A stretch of DNA of 46,864 nucleotides from Acidobacteriaceae bacterium (GTDB lineage Bacteria; Acidobacteriota; Terriglobia; Terriglobales; Acidobacteriaceae): positions 1-46,864 of the forward strand of contig DAIDGZ010000141.1 of NCBI GenBank assembly GCA_027452125.1, read 5' to 3'. Positions 20,281 to 29,095 of the stretch are shown piece by piece (the first letter of the stretch is position 1; each line of letters starts with the position of its first letter). The notes under the pieces were generated by a model that was not told where the DNA came from, ran no database searches, and saw only the letters and a list, made by a program, of their open reading frames with translations. The position numbers and the translations under genes were made by a program.

Positions 20281-21243
20281 ATGAGTGTTGGCGTGCAGCA
20301 TCTCCCTCAAGCCGCCGGCTGGTTTACCTTGGCCAACGGTACCTTCTGGGGTCGCATATTCAATGAGTGGTCGTTCGATGCCGATGACTTCGTCCGCGTG
20401 AAGTTGCCCCACTTGGTTGCCGCCCTGATCATTGCCTTCGTCCTGGTGCGCATCCTCCGGCTCGTCACCCGGCATATGATCCGCGTAGCCGAGCGCCACG
20501 CAGTAAATCATGGACGCGTGGCCCAAATCAAGACTCTGGCCAGCATTATCCGTGCCACCGGCATGACCATCATCGGGGTCATCACCGGATTACAGTTTCT
20601 CGCCGCGCTCGGCATCAATCTGGAGCCGCTACTGGCCTCCGCCGGAGTAGCCGGCATAGCCGTAGGCCTGGCCGCGCAAAATATCGTCAAGGATGTGCTC
20701 AACGGCATCCTCATCCTGCTTGAAGACCAATTCAATGTCGGCGACACAGTTCGAATGGCCGGCGCCGCCGGTACCGTAGAGTCCATGACCCTGCGGAAGA
20801 CCACCGTGCGCGACTCGGACGGTACCCTGCACGTCATTCCCAACTCCCAGATCGGCGTCGTCTCCAACCTGAGCGTCGGTTACTCCATCGCCACCGTGCA
20901 GGTGAGCGTGGATATCTCCGCCAACCCTGACACCGTGATCGGCCTGCTGAACCGCATTGCCATGGAGGTGCGCCAGAGCGAGGACTTCCGTGAATTCTTC
21001 GTTGCCGACCCCCAGGTGCTGGGCATGGATTCCGTCAAAGGTTCAGAGATGATCTTTCTCGTAAACCTGAAGACCCTGGCCACCAAACAATACGGCCCTA
21101 TGCGCGAGTTCCGCCGTCGCGTCCGCTTGGCCTTGACAGAAAATCACCTGCTGCCTGGCGACCCCTACCGCGTCTTCATGCCCAGCGGCGAACCCGGCGA
21201 CGAGGATGCGCATGTTCCGGCCCGGGTGCCCTCAGGCAAATAA
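20281..21243 (+). CDS. Small-conductance mechanosensitive channel (MscS family)
   Basis: ASAGVAGIAVGLAAQNIVKDVLNGILILLEDQFNVGDTVRMAGAAGTVESMTLRKTTVRDSDGTLHVIPNSQI. Confidence 0.93.
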   Translation: MSVGVQHLPQAAGWFTLANGTFWGRIFNEWSFDADDFVRVKLPHLVAALIIAFVLVRILRLVTRHMIRVAERHAVNHGRVAQIKTLASIIRATGMTIIGVITGLQFLAALGINLEPLLASAGVAGIAVGLAAQNIVKDVLNGILILLEDQFNVGDTVRMAGAAGTVESMTLRKTTVRDSDGTLHVIPNSQIGVVSNLSVGYSIATVQVSVDISANPDTVIGLLNRIAMEVRQSEDFREFFVADPQVLGMDSVKGSEMIFLVNLKTLATKQYGPMREFRRRVRLALTENHLLPGDPYRVFMPSGEPGDEDAHVPARVPSGK

Positions 21244-21257
21244 CCTGGCAGCGCGCC

Positions 21258-23417
21258 TCATCCCGCTGACTCCAGCGCCATCAGTAGCGCCTCATCGTCG
21301 GTAATCGGCGGCAGGCAGGTACGGCCATGGCAAACCAGTGCCCACACCTCGGCGCCGGCTGGCGGAGGCGCCTGGAGCAGCATCTCTTCCAGTGCCTCGG
21401 GAATTCCACCCGGCTCCAGGCGGAAGGGAGCGATGCGCATCACCGTTTTGTTCACCGCGTAACGGGCCACAGCGAGCGCTTCAAACCGGGCCGCCACAGG
21501 GCCTGAGCCCACAACCACCACCTGTATCGGATCCAGCAGTAGCCGTTCCAGCGCTAGCCCGTAGCTGCCCGCAGAGAGCGCAAACTGCTCGGCCACACCG
21601 GCAAAGGAGGCCAGCGTGTCCTCGGCAATTTCGCGATACTCCCGCCGTCCGCTCAGAGTCTCCAGCCGAAGTAGCGCCGCTGCAGCAGTAGGATTGCCGG
21701 CCGGCGTGGGCGTGTCCTGCAAAGGTTTGCGCCGTGCCGTCAGCGCCCCCAGCGGCACAGAGCCCGCCGATGCTGCCGTGTCAAGGAAGGCACCAGACAC
21801 ACGGTCATAGAAACGCGCAATCATCGCATCCGCCAGCCGCACCGCGGCACGATAGTAGTTCATCTTGCCGCTGGCAAACCAGGCATCGATGCAGGCATGC
21901 ACTGTAAAGGCATAGTCATCCAACGTTCCCGGTGCGGCGGCGCCAGTCTGTGACTGGGGATACGCGACCACGTGGCGCAGCGTCGCATCGCCATCCCATG
22001 CCTCATCGAGAAGCCGGTTCAGAGTCTGCAGGGCAAAATCGCGCGCACTGTCCATGCGTAGCACGCGCGCCGTCTCCAGATACGCCGTCGCCGCCATCGC
22101 GTTCCAGCCCGTATAAATCGTCTTGTCAATAAATGGGGTGGGCCGTTTGGCGCGGGCTGCCAACAGCTTGTAGCGAGCCGTATCCCGCAACCGGCGCAGC
22201 TCGCTTTCCGGCTTGCCTGCGCGCGCTGCCATCTGTGCCAGCGTCTGCTTTATATGCAGCACATTCTTCGCAGGATTGTGGTGCATGTCGCCAAGTTCGC
22301 CAATGTCCCAGTAGGCTGCGGCAAAGGCCAGCTCATCTCCGTTAAGCACAGCGCGGGCTTCTTCCAGCGTCCACGTAAAGTAATCGCCGTCGTCGTCCAG
22401 TCCAACATCCGCATCCTGTGAGGCATAGAACCCGCCGCGCTCGCGGTCCGTCATGGTGGAGTCCAGCCAGTACACAATCTCCCGCGCCGTCTCCTGAAAC
22501 TCTTCGCGCACCACGCTCTGGAATCCATGCACATAATTGCGCAGCAGTTCCGTGTTGTCGTAGAGCATCTTTTCAAAGTGTGGCACCACCCAGCGCTCGT
22601 CCACGCTATAGCGGTGGAAACCTCCGGCCAGATGGTCGTACACACCGCCCCGCGCCATCTTCTCCAGCGTGGTGGCAAAGGCCTCGCGCGCCTGATCGTT
22701 ATCGCGGCTCATGGCCATCTCCAACAGCAGGTCGAGCACCGCCGGATGGGGAAACTTAGGCTGGGAGCCAAATCCGCCATACCGTGGATCGAACCGCGCC
22801 AGCGCTGCACCCGCGATCCTGTCGACCAGTGCCAGCGTCAGTTCGCCGCTCCGGCCCGCGAAGTTCTCGTTCTGCTCAATGGCCGCCATAACACTGGTTG
22901 CGGTCTCTAGCGCCTCCTCGCGCTGTGCCCGCCAAACCTGCGCCATCGTCTCGAGCACGCGCACAATGCCCGGCCGTCCGTAGCGCTCCTCGCGCGGAAT
23001 GTAAGTGGTTCCGTAGTAGGGCCGCCCATCCGGCGTTAGAAAGGCGGTCAGCGGCCAGCCGCCCTGTCCGCTGATAGCCGAGGCCGCTGCCTGGTAACGT
23101 GCGTCCACATCCGGCCGCTCATCACGATCTACTTTGATGGCCACAAAATTCTGGTTGATGACTGCGGCCACCTCGGCATCCTCGTAGGATTCGCGATCCA
23201 TCACGTGACACCAGTGGCACCATACAGCGCCGATATCCAGCAAAATTGGCTTGTCCTCGGCTTGCGCACGCGCAAAGGCCTCATCGCCCCACGCATACCA
23301 CTGCACCGGCTGGTACATGGCGGAGCGTAGATACGAAGAAGCTGCATCTTCAAGACGGTTGCCTGCGGCGGGTAGCGGGGAAGCGGCGTCGTTCATGGGC
23401 TGAGGATACACGCCCAA
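21258..23417 (-). CDS. DUF255 thioredoxin-domain protein (YyaL/SSP411 family)
   Basis: MYQPVQWYAWGDEAFARAQAEDKPILLDIGAVWCHWCHVMDRESYED, GGWPLTAFLTPDGRPYYGTTYIP. Confidence 0.93.
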   Translation of the reverse strand: MGVYPQPMNDAASPLPAAGNRLEDAASSYLRSAMYQPVQWYAWGDEAFARAQAEDKPILLDIGAVWCHWCHVMDRESYEDAEVAAVINQNFVAIKVDRDERPDVDARYQAAASAISGQGGWPLTAFLTPDGRPYYGTTYIPREERYGRPGIVRVLETMAQVWRAQREEALETATSVMAAIEQNENFAGRSGELTLALVDRIAGAALARFDPRYGGFGSQPKFPHPAVLDLLLEMAMSRDNDQAREAFATTLEKMARGGVYDHLAGGFHRYSVDERWVVPHFEKMLYDNTELLRNYVHGFQSVVREEFQETAREIVYWLDSTMTDRERGGFYASQDADVGLDDDGDYFTWTLEEARAVLNGDELAFAAAYWDIGELGDMHHNPAKNVLHIKQTLAQMAARAGKPESELRRLRDTARYKLLAARAKRPTPFIDKTIYTGWNAMAATAYLETARVLRMDSARDFALQTLNRLLDEAWDGDATLRHVVAYPQSQTGAAAPGTLDDYAFTVHACIDAWFASGKMNYYRAAVRLADAMIARFYDRVSGAFLDTAASAGSVPLGALTARRKPLQDTPTPAGNPTAAAALLRLETLSGRREYREIAEDTLASFAGVAEQFALSAGSYGLALERLLLDPIQVVVVGSGPVAARFEALAVARYAVNKTVMRIAPFRLEPGGIPEALEEMLLQAPPPAGAEVWALVCHGRTCLPPITDDEALLMALESAG

Positions 23418-23673
23418 AGCCAGACTCTGCCAGCAGTTAAGCGCAAACCAGGTGAGGTCTTCGGGCCATTCTCTGACTCGTTAACTTGCATTCGGTCACA
23501 CTCGTCGCCTGTCCTGACCACCCATCCAAGGCGTTTGCGATCAGTAGCGTTTTTGAGGACGGATCAACCGTGGGGAGAATTTCAGAGTAAGTTCAATTGT
23601 GCACAATAGGGATCGTGGAGTCTCCTCGCCTTGCGCCCCCCTTCCCTGCCTGCGTATCTTGACTTGAGGATCC

Positions 23674-25098
23674 ATGGACGTCTTAAAACAACTTTTCGAG
23701 CAAAAATTCGGCGTCGCCGCCAGCCTGGTTCAGCCCTTGCAGGGACAACTTGGGGGGTCCGGCCGCACCATCGTTCGCCTCACCGGGGGCGGCCATCGCG
23801 CCATCGGCATCGAGTACTCCGTGCATGAGGAGAACGCTGCCTTTCTCGCCTTCTCTCGTCACTTTCGTAGCCACGGCCTCTCCGTACCGGAGATCTACGC
23901 CGAGGATCTGAGCCGCGGAGCTTATCTAGAGGAAGATCTCGGTGACACAACGCTCTTCCAGTTCCTAGGCCTTAATCGCGATGGGGAGGCAGTCGCCCCC
24001 GAAGCTGTAGCCATGTACCGCAAAACGCTTGCCGCTCTGCCGCGTTTCCAGATTGACGCAGGCCGTGACATTGACTACTCCATCTGCTATCCACGGGCCA
24101 GCTTCGACCGCCAATCGATACACTGGGACCTGAATTACTTCAAATACTACTTTCTGCGCCTGGCCGGTATCCCCTTCAACGAGCAGGCTCTGGAAGATGA
24201 CTTCAACACTTTCTCGGGCTTCCTGCTCACCGCTCCGCGTGACTATTTCCTCTACCGCGACTTCCAGTCGCGCAACGTGATGCTGCTCAATAATGAGCCC
24301 TGGTTCCTGGATTACCAGGGCGGCCGCCGCGGCGCGCTCCAGTATGACGTGGCCTCCTTGCTATTTGACGGCAAGGCCGACCTGCCACCTGCTTTGCGCC
24401 AGGAACTGCTGGACCACTACATCAACTGCCTCGCCGAGCACGCTCCTGTTGACCGCGCGGCATTCATGGAACACTACTACGCCTACGTCTACGTGCGCAT
24501 TCTGCAGGCTCTCGGCGCTTACGGCTTCCGCGGCTTCTATGAGCGCAAGGCACATTTCCTGCAGTCAGTCCCCTACGCGCTCAAAAACCTGCGCTGGCTG
24601 ACCAGTAATGTTACCCTCCCCATCGCAGTGCCGGCCCTGCTTGAGGCGCTCGAGCGTATGAGCAACTCAGAGAAACTGCTCAAACTGGCCAGCCCGGGGG
24701 AAGACCTCACCGTGCGCATCTTCAGCTTTTCCTTTCACCGACAGATGCCCCCTGATGACAGCGGCAACGGCGGCGGCTTCATCTTCGACGCGCGCAGCCT
24801 GCCCAATCCAGGCCGCGAAGACCGCTACAAACCCCTCACCGGCAAGGACGCCCCGGTAATCGACTACCTGGACCAGCAGGAAGCCGTACATCAGTACTTC
24901 GCTCACGTCCTCTCGCTGGTGGATGCCAGCGTGGATGCCTACCAGCGCCGGGGCTTCAAGCACTTGATGGTCTCTTTTGGCTGCACCGGCGGACAGCATC
25001 GCTCTGTCTACATGGCCGAGCACCTTGCCAGCCATCTGCGCGCACGTGGCGTCAACGTCGCCCTGCGTCATATCGAATTGGAGAAGATAGGCAAGTGA
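23674..25098 (+). CDS. Fusion: AmgK-like aminoglycoside-phosphotransferase-fold sugar kinase + RapZ C-terminal domain
   Basis: Kinase catalytic loop YRDFQSRNVML and metal-binding WFLDYQGG; from about aa 345: VRIFSFSFH...FDARSLPNPGREDRYKPLTGKDAPVIDYL...VSFGCTGGQHRSVYMAEHLASHLRARGVNVALRHIELEK = RapZ C-terminal domain. Confidence 0.9.
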   Translation: MDVLKQLFEQKFGVAASLVQPLQGQLGGSGRTIVRLTGGGHRAIGIEYSVHEENAAFLAFSRHFRSHGLSVPEIYAEDLSRGAYLEEDLGDTTLFQFLGLNRDGEAVAPEAVAMYRKTLAALPRFQIDAGRDIDYSICYPRASFDRQSIHWDLNYFKYYFLRLAGIPFNEQALEDDFNTFSGFLLTAPRDYFLYRDFQSRNVMLLNNEPWFLDYQGGRRGALQYDVASLLFDGKADLPPALRQELLDHYINCLAEHAPVDRAAFMEHYYAYVYVRILQALGAYGFRGFYERKAHFLQSVPYALKNLRWLTSNVTLPIAVPALLEALERMSNSEKLLKLASPGEDLTVRIFSFSFHRQMPPDDSGNGGGFIFDARSLPNPGREDRYKPLTGKDAPVIDYLDQQEAVHQYFAHVLSLVDASVDAYQRRGFKHLMVSFGCTGGQHRSVYMAEHLASHLRARGVNVALRHIELEKIGK

Positions 25099-25853
25099 GG
25101 CCCACCATGAAAGCGATGATCCTGGCCGCTGGCCTGGGCACACGCCTCCGCCCGCTCACCAACAATCGCCCCAAGGCCCTTGTCGAATTGGCTGGCCGTA
25201 CCCTTCTGGAGATCACGCTGCACCGCCTGCAATCCGTGGGCGTCACTGAGATTATCCTCAACACCCACCATTTCGCCGATCAGGTGGCAGACTACCTTGC
25301 TGCTCATAACAACTTCGGCATGCAGGTAGAGATTTCTCGCGAGGACGAACTGCTCGATACTGGCGGCGGACTGAAAAAAGCCGCACCTTTCTTTCTGTCC
25401 GGTAATGCCGATGCGCCTTTCCTGCTACACAACGTGGATGTGCTCAGTACCATCGACCTGAATGCGATGCTCCGCTTCCACACTGAACACAACGCTCTCG
25501 CCACCCTTGCTGTTCAGAAGCGCATTAGCTCTCGCCTTCTGCTCTTTGATGCTAAGGGACAGCTCTGCGGCCGCCACCGCACACAGGATAGTCCTATTGA
25601 ACTGGCGCGCCGCACCACACAGTCCGAGGCGCGCGCCTTCTCGGGTATCCACATCCTCTCTCCACGCATCTTCGCGCAGATAACCGAGAATGGCGCCTTC
25701 TCGATCATTGACACCTACTTGCGCCTGGCAACCTGCGGCGAACGTATCCTCGCCTTCCCTGCTGATGATGCCTACTGGCGTGACCTCGGCAAACCCTCCA
25801 GCCTTACTCAAGCTGCCAACGATCTTCGCTCCGGCCTGTACCCCAGCATCTGA
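25095..25853 (+). CDS. Sugar-1-phosphate nucleotidyltransferase (MurU-like)
   Basis: MKAMILAAGLGTRLRPLTNNRPKALVELAGRTLLEITLHRL...LLHNVDVLSTIDL; GTG at 25095 (GTGA overlap with upstream stop) or ATG at 25107. Confidence 0.9.
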   Translation: MRPTMKAMILAAGLGTRLRPLTNNRPKALVELAGRTLLEITLHRLQSVGVTEIILNTHHFADQVADYLAAHNNFGMQVEISREDELLDTGGGLKKAAPFFLSGNADAPFLLHNVDVLSTIDLNAMLRFHTEHNALATLAVQKRISSRLLLFDAKGQLCGRHRTQDSPIELARRTTQSEARAFSGIHILSPRIFAQITENGAFSIIDTYLRLATCGERILAFPADDAYWRDLGKPSSLTQAANDLRSGLYPSI

Positions 25854-25958
25854 CAATCCCGCGTGACTGGCACAGCAATCCGCGCTTTGCTGTGTGCAGC
25901 GACTGACTGTAGATGATATGGTGAGTGCGCTCAGAAGTATGGTACAGGTCGCTCTCAA

Positions 25959-27065
25959 ATGGGAAAGCTCATGAAATGTTCAGCTTCACTCGCCCTGTGT
26001 ATGGCTACGCTGATGTGCACGGTCTCACTCGATTATGCGCACAGTGCACCACCCCTGCCGCCACGAGCACAGATTCTCGCGCTGATGCAACGAGCTGATA
26101 ACTACCAGAGCGCACACCCCGTGATGCCGCCTGGCGACCACAACTGGGAAAGAGGCACTTGGTACACCGGCGTAATGGAAGCATGGAAGGCTACTCACGA
26201 GAAGGCATTCCTTGACCAGGCGCTCGACTGGGGCCGGCAAAATCATTGGCAGGTGGGCACGGAAAAGCCCGGCGCGAACCGCCTGTTCTGCGCTGAGACA
26301 TGGATCGAGTTATCGCTTATCGAGCGCGATCCTGCGATGGCCCAGCCGACCATCGATTGGCTAAAGACCGACGCACCCAACTCCCCTGGCGGGGCACGTC
26401 GATGGTATCTCGACTCTGGCCGGCCCTATGTGGACTCGCTCTACGGCGCCGTTGTGTTTGCCATGCTGGCGCGCGAAACGGGCGACAAAACCTACCTCAC
26501 GACCATGCGCGCCTTCTTTGACGACATCGACAACGCCCTGTGGGACAAGGATGCTGGGCTCTTCTACCGCGACCCCACCTACATCGGTAAGCGCACCGCG
26601 CGCGGCAAAAAGATTCTCTGGTCGCGCGGCAATGGCTGGGCTTTTGCTGGCATTGCCCGCATGTTGGAATACCTGCCGAAGCATGATCCGCAGCGGCCAA
26701 AGTACGTGGCCCTCTTCAGGCGCATGGCTGCAGAACTCGTCAAACGCCAATCGTCCGATGGCTTCTGGCGCGCTAACCTGGACGACCTCGAAGACGTACC
26801 CAACCCGGAGAGCAGCGGTACCGGCTTTTTCTGCTTCGGCCTGGCCTGGGGCATCAGACACCACTTGCTAGACCGCCACACGTATCTGCCCGCTGTGCAA
26901 AAAGCCTACACTGCGCTAGCTGGTGTAGTCAGTCCAGATGGCAAGGTGGAGTGGGGGCAGCAGGTCGATGCGCAACCACATCCGGCCACCCAGCAGAGCA
27001 CACACGAATACGTGACTGGCGCTTTCCTGCTGGCATCCGGTGAGGTCTACCGGCTGAGCCGGTAG
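25959..27065 (+). CDS. Secreted glycoside hydrolase family 105 (unsaturated rhamnogalacturonyl hydrolase-like)
   Basis: Signal-like N-terminus; ALDWGRQNHWQ, FCAETWIELSLIERD, WYLDSGRPYVDSLYGAVVFAMLARETGD, LWSRGNGWAFAGIARMLEYLP. Confidence 0.86.
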   Translation: MGKLMKCSASLALCMATLMCTVSLDYAHSAPPLPPRAQILALMQRADNYQSAHPVMPPGDHNWERGTWYTGVMEAWKATHEKAFLDQALDWGRQNHWQVGTEKPGANRLFCAETWIELSLIERDPAMAQPTIDWLKTDAPNSPGGARRWYLDSGRPYVDSLYGAVVFAMLARETGDKTYLTTMRAFFDDIDNALWDKDAGLFYRDPTYIGKRTARGKKILWSRGNGWAFAGIARMLEYLPKHDPQRPKYVALFRRMAAELVKRQSSDGFWRANLDDLEDVPNPESSGTGFFCFGLAWGIRHHLLDRHTYLPAVQKAYTALAGVVSPDGKVEWGQQVDAQPHPATQQSTHEYVTGAFLLASGEVYRLSR

Positions 27066-27072
27066 ACCCGTC

Positions 27073-28329
27073 TCAATCCGCGATCGCGTGATCATTGCGG
27101 ACATTCACTCCGGACCAAGCCGTTTGCGCGCTCCATGGTGCGGGCGGCGCGGTCCAGAAGGAATCGCTTGGCGGCAGGCCCAACGGCAGCATCGCCCAGG
27201 TACAGATGTATGCGGTCCCGGTGGTGATGTAGCTCTCCGCAATGGAAGGCTGCGCCCCGCAAAACCCCACCTGCATCCACCCCTCTGCGTCAAAAGTACC
27301 CGGTGCCTCGAGCATGCGTCGCATCACCGCGGTTAGGGCGCAACGCACCTGCGCAGGAGCTACGCCCTCCGGCAACTCACGGTACAGAGCCATCTGCGCC
27401 AGCAGATGAAAAGCTCCGGTACGGTCAGAGAGAGAGCGACCAATTGGTGGATAAGTACCCTCAGGACTGATCATGCGCTCCTGGATGGCTGCGTAGCGCT
27501 GCGACCGTTCCAGAATGGCTGGACGCAGCGGCGCCCACGCCTTGCTGTGCGGAGCAATTCCATCCAGAATATTTAGCAGCATGGGATGAATTATGAAGCT
27601 GTTGTAGTAGTCCCAGTGGAACTCGGGTCCATCGCCATACGCTCCGTCGCCCTTGTACCAAAGTTCTACCGTACGAAGCGCAAGATCGATACGCATCGAA
27701 TCCCAAGGCCGCCCCATGAAGGCCAGCCCCGTCTCCACCATCGCGGCGAAGAGTAGCCAGTTGTTGTAGCCCGGACGAATGACGCGCGTGGACTCCAGCG
27801 CGCGGATCAGGTGCTGTTGTGTCGCCGGATCCAGTTGCCGCCAGAGTTGATTGGGGGCACGCAGAATGGCTAGCGTCAGCAGTGCAGCATCTACCAGAGG
27901 CTGACTGCCTTTATTGAAATCCATGAAGTCCGGAGAGTGCGGATCGCAGCCGGCATGGATACCACTCCGCGCCCACGCGGCATACTGCGCGCGCAACGCG
28001 GCCTCGGAGCCGGTCAGCGCATCCGCCTCCAGCCAGGGTGCAATCCCAGCCAGCACGTTGGCAAGTGCAGCCAAATAGGCATAGGGCTTGCGCTCGGCCA
28101 GATTGCCCGTGGGCACAACCACCGGCATGGTTGCCTTCAAGCGGCTCTGGCTCAGTGCGCGCAAAACCGGAGCGCAGATTCGGTCCATCAGGCGAATCCA
28201 GTAGGCGCGGTCGTCAACCCCATTCACGGCGGCGGCCGCCTGGGACATCGTCGCTGCGGAAGCAGCTGATCCCACAGCGGCACAGCTCTTCAAAAAGTCG
28301 CGGCGGGCAATCCCTTTATTCATTCGCAT
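27073..28329 (-). CDS. DUF2264-domain protein with twin-arginine signal
   Basis: ARRDFLKSCAAVGSAAS Tat-like motif; YAAWARSGIHAGCDPHSPDFMDFNKGSQPLVDAALLTLAILRAP..., YGDGPEFHWDYYNSFIIHPML. Confidence 0.84.
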   Translation of the reverse strand: MRMNKGIARRDFLKSCAAVGSAASAATMSQAAAAVNGVDDRAYWIRLMDRICAPVLRALSQSRLKATMPVVVPTGNLAERKPYAYLAALANVLAGIAPWLEADALTGSEAALRAQYAAWARSGIHAGCDPHSPDFMDFNKGSQPLVDAALLTLAILRAPNQLWRQLDPATQQHLIRALESTRVIRPGYNNWLLFAAMVETGLAFMGRPWDSMRIDLALRTVELWYKGDGAYGDGPEFHWDYYNSFIIHPMLLNILDGIAPHSKAWAPLRPAILERSQRYAAIQERMISPEGTYPPIGRSLSDRTGAFHLLAQMALYRELPEGVAPAQVRCALTAVMRRMLEAPGTFDAEGWMQVGFCGAQPSIAESYITTGTAYICTWAMLPLGLPPSDSFWTAPPAPWSAQTAWSGVNVRNDHAIAD

Positions 28330-28465
28330 ACTGTTCGTAGACCTCTAAAAGAACCCAACCAGCATAGCCGACTAGAACATAGAACCCACAATGCGGAATT
28401 AAAAGGATGCCTGAGAAAATGCAGATTTGGCCTGGCCATTGCTCAGAAAAATCGCTGCATCCCAC

Positions 28466-28981
28466 TCACGACATAGACTCGCCACCGCCCGGCTCTGGAA
28501 TACTCAACTGCGCACGCAGGCTGCCGGCAAGATCGGCCACTCGGCGTAGACGCTCAGCTACCGTGGCAGGAATATCCGTTCCCGCAAGGGCCAGCTGCGA
28601 ATGCAGCAAAAGACCGGAGACTGTAGTCTTTAACTCTGCTTCAATTGCTGCTGTAGCAGCGCGACGGGCGAGTGCCTGTTCACGATCGCGGCGGCGCAGC
28701 GCGGCACGAATCTCGCGAATGAGACGGGCCGCTCCCGAAACAGCAAAGTTGATCTGCAGTGGAATGGCCAGCCCCGCTCTCTCCCAGATTGCATCCGCTG
28801 CTGCCGGATCGCAGTTGGCCAACGTCTCGTCTACCACCACCACCGCAAATTCATGGCGGCGGAGCGCGGCCAGAGCCATCTTGCGTCCCTCGGCCGCCTC
28901 TACTTCCATACACAGTTGTGCGCTCACCACATCGGCGCAGTTCCGCGCACCTTCCATACCTGTCACAATCAAAATGCTCAT
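28466..28981 (-). CDS. Degenerate receiver-like protein with C-terminal DHp-like helices
   Basis: Start set at ATG 28981: MSILIVTGMEGARNCADVVSAQ...RRHEFAVVVVDETLANCD...LIREIRAALRRR then IEAELKTTVSGLLLHSQLAL. Adjacent to an NtrC-type regulator and a kinase. Confidence 0.7.
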   Translation of the reverse strand: MSILIVTGMEGARNCADVVSAQLCMEVEAAEGRKMALAALRRHEFAVVVVDETLANCDPAAADAIWERAGLAIPLQINFAVSGAARLIREIRAALRRRDREQALARRAATAAIEAELKTTVSGLLLHSQLALAGTDIPATVAERLRRVADLAGSLRAQLSIPEPGGGESMS

Positions 28982-29095
28982 CGTAGGGCTCCTGGAATAC
29001 GCCCCGAACTCACTGCACTGACCTCTCGCCATCCCTTCACATAATTGGAGAGGCGGAAACGGCAGACAGCAAGCGCAGGACGGGTTGCTGTCTGT

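Noticed and set aside
25870-25900. Hairpin CACAGCA...TGCTGTG after the nucleotidyltransferase gene
   Set aside because: Short stem, large loop, no T-run; not convincing as a terminator.
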